A DNA stretch of 64,000 nt, taken from contig JAHBBC010000001.1 of NCBI GenBank assembly GCA_019915015.1, positions 1,798,001 to 1,862,000 on the forward strand, given 5' to 3'. Each line of letters starts with the position of its first letter. Within the stretch, counting starts at the first letter, position 1. This DNA is from Auriscalpium vulgare. Lineage: Eukaryota > Basidiomycota > Agaricomycetes > Russulales > Auriscalpiaceae. Below the pieces are notes generated by a model. The model was not told the origin of the DNA. It saw only the letters and a list, made by a program, of their open reading frames with translations, and ran no database searches. A program made the position numbers and the translations under genes. Shown one piece after another: positions 55,129 to 64,000 of this stretch.

Positions 55129-57463
55129 TCATCGTGTCATAAGCGCGCGCCCCGCAACGAACGCGCCGGCTGCGAGAGCGATCAGCAGGACGGCGCCTGG
55201 CATCGACCGGCGGAGCGTCGCTGCGTTCACATGGCCGAATGACGTCGCACCGACGTGGTCCTCCATGCCCCAGTGCCCATTGGACGTCTTGATCGCGGAC
55301 GGGTCGATGTAGATCGTGTTCACCGTCCGCGTCTGCACCGAAGTGGGAAACGTGAGCGTATCGCTCGGCGTCACCGCGCTGTACGAGTCGTCTGTGAGGA
55401 AGACGAGCGCGACGCTCGGTGCGGGCACTGTGACAGCGCAGACGTTGTTGCCATCGCAGGTGACCGTTTACACGTCGACGTCGCCAGTCAGCCGTCCGTC
55501 GGATTCGAAGTGCTGGCACAAAGTCTGGGTGCGAAGTTAGATTGCGTGCAATGCGGCATTATGGGGCGCAATGCTTACTTGCCCAGCCCATGTGAAGTTG
55601 CCCTTCTGAGACACGGATTTCGCGCGCAAATATCTACGAAGAAAAGGTCCGTGAGGAATCCGTGGGCCTTAATTTATCCACACTCACTTGACTTTGACTT
55701 GCGAAGGACTGGCGCCAGGCTGTCCCGTCTGCCCGCCACCGATCGAAATGCTCGCCGTGTAGTCGGACGCGGTCGAATTGTCGGTTACAAAATTGAAGAG
55801 CACCAGCTTCGTCGGCGAGCCGTTTTCATAGATCGCATAGCCCGGGGTGAATGTGTTGCCGCTGTTCATGTTGAGGTCGACAACCTGAGAGGCATTGCTG
55901 GGCCCGAGCGCTTCTGCCATGACGAGCGCCGCGTAGTACACGGGGCCGATCGTCCACTGGCGGTACGTCGACTGGTTGGTCGGCGGCGGCGTGAAAGGGT
56001 TGTAGTACGAATTCTGTCCACCCGTGTGGAAGAGTGCGAGCGAAAAATTGTTGTAAGCCATGGTAAACGCCCAATCGAGCGACCATAGTGCCGCGCCGAA
56101 ACTGTCGCTGATGCCCGGGAAGCCAGAGCACGACGCGGTATTCGTCTCGAACATGATCATGGGTTTGTTGTTTGCCATCGCAAAATTGCTCGAGTTGATG
56201 TAGCCCTGGATGAGCCCCGTTGCCGCCCCGTGGTTGAGGTAGGATGGGAACGTCGCCTGTATATCAACGGGCGTGCCAGACTTGTATACCGCGTTACAGT
56301 TGGTGTAAGGATACCTAGAATGGCCGCTTACAGTAAGACAGAGTGCACCGAGGGTGGAGAAAACCGCGCACCTTTCCACACTGAGTCCGTAAATGCTGGA
56401 GTTGTAGCTTTCTACGATCCCTGTGTCCCAGACTTGCTCGGGTGTCCACGAGTTTGGCGAAATACTGGGCACGAGGAAAAGGTTCTGACGTTGCGTGATA
56501 AGATCATTGCTGTTCATCTGCTGGACGAGTAGTCCGATTTCCCCAGCGTAGTCGGCCGGCGCATACCCCTACGACCATGTCAGCGTTCGGGACTCCAGTC
56601 ATTTCACCGGCGGCGCACATACAACTGGACGGTTCGTCCGCGGAGGCACTGCGTACAGATCCGGCTCGTTACCAGCCTGGAAGCCCAGCATGCGATCGCC
56701 GATGATTGCCTGTGCTTGCTCGACGATCTCCAGCGAGAATGGAGTGGTGTTGAAGAAGGGAACCCCGAGATACCAGTGTGTATTCGTGAAATCGGATATG
56801 TTGGCCATCATGTAGAGTAGGTCCGTGGTGTATGCCAGCGGGTGGGACCCGGTCGCGGTGAACGTTGAGCTGTAGTCCTTAGCAAGGATTGAGTTGTTGG
56901 GAAGCACTCCAGCTGGGACGAGCTCGGCGTTCTCCTGAGTGTTGCCTCCAACACGGACCTGAACCCAGCCCGCGCGCTCCTTGATGTTGGCCAGGAGGTT
57001 CAAAAATGGCACGTTGATGAGCGAGCTATGAAGCCTCAGTGTAGCCAAAACGACGCTACGTCGAGCCGCGACTTACCTGTTCTTGCCCACTGCACGACCG
57101 GGCGTTAGTCAGATATCCAAATTCCAGATGAACACCTTGTTACTCACAAATTTGCGTCGCAACGGACATTTCGATGGAAAAGCCAAAGAAAGCGCCCGAC
57201 TGCGGCTTGGAGAGGTTCCACATGCCGCCGGTGTACAACTGGATAGGAAACTGGGTCGGGATTGGCGGGATTGGTGGCGGTGGGGCATCCAAAACAGTAG
57301 GATCGTAGGCTGCCGCTCCGGTGTATGTCGCCGCTGGTCCAGCAGCAGTAGGTGTGCCGACACCCCCGAATATAATTTGCTGATTGAGAGGCTGATATAC
57401 AGTATACTGCCCATTCGCGAGCGCGGCGCAGACGACGAAAGGGATAATTGAGTCACGACGCAT
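55129..57463 (-). CDS. GH79-type beta-glucuronidase-like glycosidase, in-frame stop near the C-terminus
   Basis: Seven exons (57463-57148, 57089-57077, 57025-56624, 56568-56372, 56314-55688, 55631-55579, 55524-55129) sum to 668 codons in one frame, including a 13-base micro-exon that completes LGKNSSLINVPFLNLL. A signal peptide and Pro-rich linker precede GAFFGFSIEM. Catalytic-domain motifs include VRVGGNTQEN, GFQAGNEPDLYA (acid/base Glu) and KPMIMFETNTAS (nucleophile Glu candidate). The C-terminal beta domain (FNFVTDNS, KYLRAKSVS, DGRLTGDVDV) is followed by a TAA at 55470-55468, where a relative would have Gln before TVTC. Beyond it the frame stays conserved for another 112 codons to a C-terminal membrane helix (PGAVLLIALAAGAFVAG). 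The literal product is 554 residues without the anchor. GH79 enzymes act on uronic-acid-bearing glycans, outside the cell or at the wall. Confidence 0.82.
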
Positions 57464-59311
57464 TGTGAGCGAGTGCGCCTAGACCTGTGAAAGTCGGAAA
57501 GAAAAAATATCTGTGGTAAGGAACGAATCTGAATCAGCGAAACGTATTTGGAGCGGACGGCCAGGGAAGCCCACAGTTTGCTCGCTAATAGTTGTGGGTG
57601 ATTTGAGACATTGCATTAAGAAGCAATACATATGATTATCGCGACCGAGAGCTTCGTCGGCGCCAGACGGGGTTATTGCGGTACGGTCTCGCTATAGCAC
57701 GGCGAGGGCCCACAGGGGCCCACGTCCGGGAGGCCTGCGAAAGTATGTCACGACTAGTGTCCGTGGCTGACCTTGCACAGAAGATAGTCGTTTCACGACT
57801 AGGTTACGACACGGTTCTAGATGCCCGCCCTCAACGTTCAAAGTTCAACCCAGACGACGGGCTGCCTGTCCGTATCACGGGCCAGATTCAAGCCAGATTA
57901 GTCAATCTCTGCCACAGTGTAGGAAATCAGTCTTTACCTACCTCAGCAACCAGTTCCCTTGGGTGCGGGTACCGTCCGATTGCACAAACCAGGACGCATG
58001 GGCCATTCAACGTTGAACGCCGTGGCAATGCAGCACACGCAGCTGCACCGCGGGCGACGGTCCATGATGCATAACACATCCACTGGCGTCATTTTATCGA
58101 GAGCTCGCCAATGGAAAAGCGTGGAGGACCGGAGTTTCGCGCATGTCAGATGCGGGGAGGCGATATAGTTTTGCGTATTTGCGACCAAGCTCCTATACTA
58201 GTAGTGGGCGAAGTCATCGTCGGACGACCGTCAAACTTTTATACGTGTTATGTAAGTCACAAGTCGCGGTAGTCTCGGCAACCGCCGTGAATTTGTCAGG
58301 CACATTCCTCCTAATCCGTGTCCCGCACTGAGGCTGCTACCAACTTGAACTTCACCCCAGAACGAGCTCACAGGGCATTTTTGTACGTCGGGCTGTGCCG
58401 CAGTAACGAGAATATTGACAAGCACAAGTTACTCGGTTTTGCGGCGCTGCATGATACATAATATACGTGCCTCTGGCCGCCATTCCCCTGCCGAGTCTGA
58501 GTGAGCGAGGTACATCTGCCGCGCTTTTCGAGTCGATAAAGTACAAATAGCGTAAGCGCCGGGATGTTTGAGGACATCCAGGACATGGAAACTCCGGCAA
58601 CTTGCCTGCGCTTTCTCCTAATAGTAACAAGCCCTATGCCCGCAGGGGTTTTGGCCCGAGCCTCTTGCCCGGTTGCCGACGCCGTGGTCAACCACCACAT
58701 TATTACTCCTTTCGTCTGTCGCTCGGCTTCTTCCGGTCTGCTGTCTCGCAAGTAACTTCGTGCTGAGACTCGCGTGCTGCACATTGGCGAAATAAAATGA
58801 TATTGAGTATCGCGCAATCATTTGAAGTTACCATAGGATACAGCCGACCCTTCGCCTCAACGCATATACTACGTGGCACAATTGGGGGAGCAGCTTAGGA
58901 TAGGATAGGGTAGCATTGGAGAATGAAACGTCAGATCGAGAAGTGCTTACAGCCCTACGGTCTGTAGGGCTCAAGCGCTTTGATTAAGTCCCGTGTGGAG
59001 CAGGTTTCAACCAGATAGCAGATTATCGCTGCTGCTGATCGGTGGGTAGCGGCGCGGGGAGTTCTGGGGCGGGGGCGCTGTATGTCAACTATGACGGAGG
59101 TCGCAGCATCTCAGTGAAAATAGAATAGAATAAAAGCACAGAAAACGGCCCAATTTGATAACTCCTTATCGTGCGTTCATCGCAACAGCGTGAGTTTGAA
59201 GGTGCAACGTGAGCTCATTATTCCAGACACTCCAACACCATCGAGAGACAAGTATGTAGTACAAAAGCGATTTCCTTCGAACTGTCCTAGACACTCTACC
59301 GTGCTCAGACT
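57464..59311. other. Intergenic
   Basis: 1.85 kb, the longest clean gap in the right half. Short overlapping frames only. It contains a tandem GGATA repeat at about 58900-58911 and the hairpin listed separately. Confidence 0.5.
58941..58980. repeat. Inverted repeat / hairpin
   Basis: AGCCCTAC (58951-58958) and GTAGGGCT (58964-58971) form a perfect 8-bp stem with a 5-base loop. Flanking AAGTGCTT (58941-58948) and AAGCGCTT (58973-58980) extend the stem with one wobble and a small bulge. No gene is next to it. Confidence 0.6.
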
Positions 59312-60140
59312 TTACTTCTTAGAGACGTGCGCGTAGAAGGCCTTGCCCTGAATGGCTCCGATTTCGAGCTCGAGCGCGGAGGGCTGGCGCGATCCATCAA
59401 GGCCAGCGAAAACTCCCGCACCCCAGGGGGATCCTGACGGGCACTCATGTGAATATACGCCTTCCCAAACAGTAGAGAGTGCAAGACATACCGCCGCGGA
59501 CCTCGTTGAGGTTCGTGAGGGAGGGGAACGCCGGGCCGTACCCGAGCGGCACGTAGGAGATGCCGTGGTGGGCGAGAGTACTCAGGCTAGCAATGGCAGT
59601 GGCCTCCTGTCCACCGCCGGGGACCGCGGTGCTGAAGAAGAGACCGGCAGACTTGCCGTAGAGGGCGCCGGACGCCCAGTGACTGCTAGTGGCGTCCCAG
59701 AAGGTCTAAAACACAGTCCAGAGGGTTAGCTGCGACGCTCACGATACTGTGTAGGGAGAGGCTTGCCTTCCACTGGGCGGGGAGGCTGCCAAAGCGGGTG
59801 GGGATGCCAAAGAGGAAGGCATCGAAGTTGGGAAGGTCGGCGGGAGCGAGGACAGGGTAGTCGGGCTTGGCGGGGGCGTGCATTTTGGCCAGGATCTCCG
59901 GGGAGAGAGTCTCAGCAATCCTATAGCCAGGTCAGAACGGTGAGCTCTTTATGAGGCCACTGAACTACTCACTGGTAGATGGTAGCAGCGCCACCTGCCG
60001 ACTCAACACCAGACTTGACAGCCTCGGCGACTGCATGGAAGTGTAAGAGGGGTGAAAGAGGTGGGGACGATGTGGGACATACGCTTGGCGACGTGGCCGT
60101 ACGTCGTGTAGATGACAATGGCGATCTTGGGGGCAGACAT
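59312..60140 (-). CDS. WrbA-type flavodoxin-like NAD(P)H:quinone oxidoreductase
   Basis: Five exons (60140-60083, 60030-59973, 59920-59767, 59705-59492, 59433-59312) give 201 residues. Signatures: [15 protein letters not shown] (FMN phosphate loop), [51 protein letters not shown] and EVRGGSPWGAG. FMN enzyme that reduces quinones by two electrons and limits redox cycling; in lignin-degrading fungi it is tied to aromatic breakdown. Intron 3 (59766-59706) begins GCAAGC after AAG, so it is a GC-AG intron, and skipping it joins QWK to TFWDAT exactly as in the family. An upstream frame (to 60266) could add a longer N-terminus, as some fungal members have an MCFPS-type leader exon. Confidence 0.92.
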
Positions 60141-60725
60141 GGCGGGCTGAGTGGCGGATTTGGTAGCGGGTTTGTTAGCGGGTGGGACGGGCTGTGCTGG
60201 CTTGGAGGCGCTGTGGGGGTATCCTCGTAAAACCCTGACAGCTATTGAGAGGGGAAGCACATACAAGATGGGATGAGAGGCTGAGGACGTCGCGGAGGGC
60301 CTTTATACGCCTGCGAGAAGTCAGCGCTTAGTTTCATACCCACAGCGCGGCTCCGGGGCTTGCTACGCTTGCTCCGGCCTCGGAGTCTACCTTCACCGAT
60401 CCACCACTGAGAAGCCCGTAGATTAGGCCCGTAAGGGTTTTGATCCGAACATCTTGCCTTGGTCAACCTCAGCGGCGCTTTTCGAGTGTCACTTAGGTTA
60501 GTGCGACATGTACAGTGACAATGAACAGTTACAAATCGAACGCAGCTGACTGATGTAGGCCATTTCATGACTATCCTCGGAGCAGCCCGGAGCATGAACA
60601 AAATCAGTAGCATTAAAATAGCAGATATTGCGACACTGGCTGATGCAATAGTTGTTCGAGACTCTAGGATCATAAGATGAAGATTCCATACGCGCGCAAC
60701 ACGACGAAACGCACCAGCGACGGGC
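60141..60725. other. Intergenic
   Basis: 585 bases between two reverse genes. An MCFPSQ-like string at about 60262-60245 recalls the leader exon of fungal WrbA proteins but is followed by a stop, and no good splice was found. Confidence 0.4.
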
Positions 60726-62285
60726 TCACCAGAAAAGCACCACGGTGATGAGGACATACAGCGCCGCCGGCGGCCATGCAATGCTGCCCAGGTCCCTCAG
60801 CACCCTCCTCACGCCCCCCAGCCCCCTTGAGCGCAACCGGATCGCCGACCCACTCCGCGCCCTCCCCTTCTTTGCCCCCACACCCTCCTCCAGTAGCCCC
60901 AGATTGAGCTTCTCGCGGTCGTGCACGGTAACGACGACTACCTCCTGCCCGGTCGCGCCCATGTACGCGGCGACCGCGAGGGTGAGGACGAAGAGCGGGA
61001 GGTACACGCGCAGGTACACCGCGAGCTGGTCGGGGAGCGCGCACGGGCGGTGTGCGGGCGGCGCGGCGGGCGCGAGGGAGAGCAGGTGGAAGCCTGGGCG
61101 GCGCACGCCCATGGCCATCGAGATGGATTTGACCGTGATCTCCGGCGCATATGATGGCGCGGGATGCGTGTATGCGCAGTAGTCGTGGTCATCGCCGCTG
61201 TGAAGACGCGTGTCAGCAAGCTAGGACGGAGGGCGCAGGATGTAGGACGCGCACCTGAAGACGAGAGACGGCTGGAAGGCGTCCAGCAGCATCCGGGACG
61301 TCTCAGGGCTCAAGAGGTTCTGATAGCCGTACCCAAAGCCCGTGTTGATGCTCCCCCTCTCTCTCAGCGGCCCGCAGTCGGAGCTGTCTGGACGGTACAG
61401 GGGTATATGCGTGAACAGCACCACAGGCGACTCTACCCCGTCTGCAGGCAGTATGAGTCACGCGCGACCCAGACAGAGTCAGCTGCATACCACGGGTGAA
61501 CTGAGAGCGCGTGAGCCGCAGGTCTTCTAGCTCGTAGGGCAGCGCTTCGACGGAATGCGGGCGCTCGGCGAGCCCGACGGCGTCGATGAGGACGAGGGAG
61601 TGGTTCGCGAGGTGGATGTGCTGATTCAGGGGCCCAAAGGACGTCTCGAATCGCAGTTGCGGGTCGAGGAAGTCGGGCGTGTCCGCGGGCGTCTGCCTTA
61701 GCCTGTGGCAAACAGGTGAGCGCACCCCTTGACAGATTCATGGATACGACGAACCCGACGTCGTGGTTTCCGGCGATATAGTACGTCGATAGTGTACTCG
61801 GCACGTCAAATATATCATGAAATCTGTTCAGGTAAACTTGATACCTAGCATACCGATCAGCGCGCTGTCCCCGCCTGTAAGCCAATGAAGAAAACGTACT
61901 CGGTCTGCGACAGGTCTGCCCGTCCGTTGTCCATCATGTCTCCGAGGAAGATAAGCGTGTCTGGGTGCTTGCGCTTCGCGACCATCCAGGCCTTGCGCAG
62001 GTTCATGTCGACGATGAACTGGCTGAGGGCCATGAGGAGGGCGTTCCGCCCGGGATACGAGCTACCGTCGAGGATCTGCGGGTCGGCGATGATGAGGACG
62101 TGGTGCGCGCCCTCCTTGGCACCCTGTCGCACAATGAGAGAGGTGAGCATGCGCAGGGGATGCGAGCGTACTGGGGGCACGGGCCAGGTGCATGTTGCGG
62201 TGGAGATGAAGAAGAGGCCGAGTTCACTGAGCGCAACGACGAAGAGCCAGAGCCAGCGGAGGACGGTGGTATGGAGACAGTGCAT
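60726..62285 (-). CDS. Cdc1/PGAP5-like metallophosphoesterase, copy B (intact)
   Basis: Six exons (62285-62172, 62123-61900, 61844-61755, 61702-61491, 61441-61255, 61197-60726) give 432 residues. Same plan as copy A with the same introns: N-terminal signal anchor, VLIIADPQI, FLGDMMDNGR, YYIAGNHDVG, LFTHIPLYRP, FSGDDHDYC and two C-terminal helices. All metal-ligand motifs of the calcineurin-like fold are present, so it should be active, probably on GPI-anchor ethanolamine-phosphate in the ER lumen or membrane. It faces copy A as an inverted duplicate about 8 kb away. Confidence 0.9.
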
Positions 62286-62612
62286 GACACAGGAGCCTGC
62301 CCGCGACGAGGCTGAGATGGGGCAGGTCTCGAGGGGCAGAGCAGCAGCGTTGGAAGCAAGGGGACGACATGGGTGGGAGCATCGACGTGTCGAAGAACTT
62401 GAAGGGGTTCGCCGAGAGCCATATATAGAGCAGGCAGAGAGCTAGCCTGCAACGGTATCGTATTCTATGCCCACGGGGTCTATACGATATCCTAGTCAAT
62501 CAGCTTTCCCAGCGTGACGTCGTCATGAGAAAGCGGCGGAGGATAGCTGCCCAACGGCTCTCTGTGGCACTGGCGTCAGCAACCAACGTGCGTCTGTCGG
62601 GCGAGGGAGAAC
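62286..62612. other. Intergenic
   Basis: 327 bases between two reverse genes; promoter of copy B. No other feature seen. Confidence 0.45.
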
Positions 62613-63008
62613 CTACGCGCGCACATCCCAGACGCTCTCGCTGCTCGTCCCCACGCGCCGTCGCGCCCACCACTCCGCCCGGTGCCGGATCCACTCGTCG
62701 CGCCGCTGCTCGGGGTGCAGTCCCTTGACGCTCATGCAGAACTTGAATTCGTTGAATTTCGGCGTGCAGTGCGCCATCTCGCCGAAGCGGTACAGCGCGC
62801 GGAACTGCTTGCCTACCACTACAATTTCAAGCACACTGTCAGGATACCTGCGGGAGAAGGGTCATAAGAGCGCACTGTTGCAGGAGAGGAACTCGTCGAA
62901 GAGAGTCATGCAGCTCGGGATGTCTTCCGGCGTTGGATGCAGTGTTCGTAGACGCGACGTCTCCTGCTGTACGGCAAGATTGTAAGCTTGTGTAGATTCG
63001 TCTGACAT
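62613..63008 (-). CDS. EMI1: EMI1-type (DUF3128) twin Cx9C protein
   Basis: Two exons (63008-62876, 62818-62613) give 112 residues. The first has TPEDIPSCMTLFDEFLSC, a Cx9C motif; the second YRFGEMAHC and TPKFNEFKFC, a second Cx9C, then RRDEWIRHRAEWWARRR. This is the DUF3128/Emi1 signature. Twin Cx9C proteins fold by disulfides in the mitochondrial intermembrane space via Mia40; yeast Emi1 is needed for sporulation and respiratory function. The intron acceptor was chosen at 62819 because it alone keeps frame and gives the family's C-N-x4-Q spacing. Confidence 0.88.
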
Positions 63009-63183
63009 TTTTTGTCAGTGTCGCGTGTGTCTATATGTCCCCAAGGCGAAGGAATGTCACGGTTGGGAGTCTTGGTATGAAGGCGAGAACGGAGCCGCGT
63101 CGCGTCCGAGCGCTTGTCGCTCTTGCTTTCACTCACCTCCTCCTCATAGCGCTCTCGACAATGGTCATCGTCCTCCACCCATC

Positions 63184-64000
63184 ATGATTCGCCTCGTCAC
63201 TTTCGATGCGCTGCACACCCTCATCACGCCCCGCAAGCCCTTCCATGTCCAATACTCTGAGGTCTTCCGCCCCTTCCTCGGCGACCTACCGCCCGACGCG
63301 CTCTCCAAGTCCTTCAAACAAGGTAAAACAGACCCTCCAAGCCCGGCTGCGTGTATCTGATTGCTCTTATCCCGCACGTAGCGCTGAAGCAGGTGCAGGC
63401 GGAGAAGCCCGTATATCAGAGCGGCGCGACGAATTGGTGGACTGAGGTCGTACGCCGCACCGCGACGGGGGCAGGGGCCGACCCCCACCTCGTGGAAAAA
63501 CATATGGATGGAATCATGCCGAGCTTGATGCATCGGTTCAGCTCGAGTGAGGGGTACAAGTTGTTTGACGATGCCCTAGATACGCGTGCGTCATAGCCTC
63601 TCACACCGTTCTACAGAAGTGACTGACATACAGACACTTCACGCGTCGTGAATGTCTCGCAGTGATGCAGCTCAAGGAGATGGGCGTCATGACAGGACTC
63701 ATCACAAATGCCGACTCGCGTATCGGTGAGTGCTCTCGTCTCGTTCATAGGCACTCTTTTCTCAAGCAACGGTAGTCTAGTGTCCGCCATGGGGGATCTG
63801 GGCGTACTGCAGCACCTATCGCCCGTGATTGTCAGCGAGCAAATGGGGCACGAGAAGCCATCATTGAACATATTCCTTGCTGCGCTGGTGCAAGCCAAGG
63901 TGCGGAAGACTATAGAGGCTCTGCACGTAGGAGACGACCTCGTACAGTACGCCGACATCCTTTCTCCTGATTCACCCCACTGACTTGGATACGCGTCATT
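63184..64000 (+). CDS. HAD-like hydrolase (HDHD3 type), 3' end cut by the window
   Basis: Exons 63184-63322, 63382-63585, 63663-63725 and 63781-63941, then a probable intron starting GTACAG that runs past the window end. HAD motifs: nucleophile region VTFDALHTLI (I), LITNADSRI (II), GHEKPSLNIF with the Lys (III) and LHVGDDL (IV). Phosphatase-type haloacid-dehalogenase superfamily; substrate not predictable. The third intron is 77 bases and includes an alternative acceptor at 63632 that would lead to a stop. Divergent from EMI1 with 175 bases between the starts. Confidence 0.85.

Overview
The window is nuclear DNA of a filamentous basidiomycete, most likely an Agaricomycete. Genes are dense, GC-rich and on both strands. 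Introns are mostly 48-63 bases with GT-AG ends, and TATA-CT-rich promoters sit 60-200 bases before start codons. Families match those of mushroom-forming fungi: a fungal glycine-rich (DUF1399-type) protein, a GH79 glycosidase with tail anchor, a large paralogous seven-helix membrane family, DUF262 and EMI1. No rRNA, tRNA, CRISPR array or complete transposon was seen. All exon borders were read by eye from splice consensus, reading frame and family recall; none is backed by transcripts or searches.

Layout. 1-6.6 kb: DCC1 (cut by the window edge), a secreted tandem-repeat protein, a Tcp11-domain protein and RNase H1. 6.7-15.5 kb: two related proteins of unknown function, a decayed cyclopropane-fatty-acid synthase and a DHA1 transporter. 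16-21.8 kb: a mitochondrial CDF metal transporter, an Rrp17/Nop25 rRNA-processing factor and the glycine-rich-domain protein. 22.2-25.6 kb: a tandem pair of alpha/beta-hydrolases. 26.6-34.4 kb: a tandem array of one seven-helix membrane family, from near-intact copies to wreckage. 34.7-36.5 kb: a very GC-rich stretch with a relic of the zinc-finger gene found intact at 42.2 kb. 37.3-42.8 kb: DUF262 protein, NIPA-type magnesium transporter and the C2H2 protein. 42.8-47 kb: gene-poor DNA with fragments. 47.3-64 kb: small secreted protein, phosphomevalonate kinase, two inverted Cdc1/PGAP5-like metallophosphoesterases enclosing an Old Yellow Enzyme, a GH79 gene and a WrbA-type quinone reductase, then EMI1 and a HAD hydrolase cut by the edge.

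The genes form no single pathway. Housekeeping functions (DCC1, RNase H1, Rrp17, ERG8, EMI1, NIPA) are interleaved with fast-turnover families. The main theme is duplication followed by decay: hydrolases, metallophosphoesterases, the membrane array, the zinc-finger gene, an internal exon-intron module and the repeat gene all show it. Several otherwise well-conserved genes carry one frame break or one in-frame stop (repeat gene, NIPA, GH79, several array copies). Either the locus is decaying or the consensus holds small errors; resequencing would decide.

The most novel object is the secreted protein at 1.5-3.0 kb. It has a signal peptide and six tandem units, each with a glycine-zipper-like hydrophobic segment between dibasic sites, as expected of a Kex2-processed precursor of several similar peptides.
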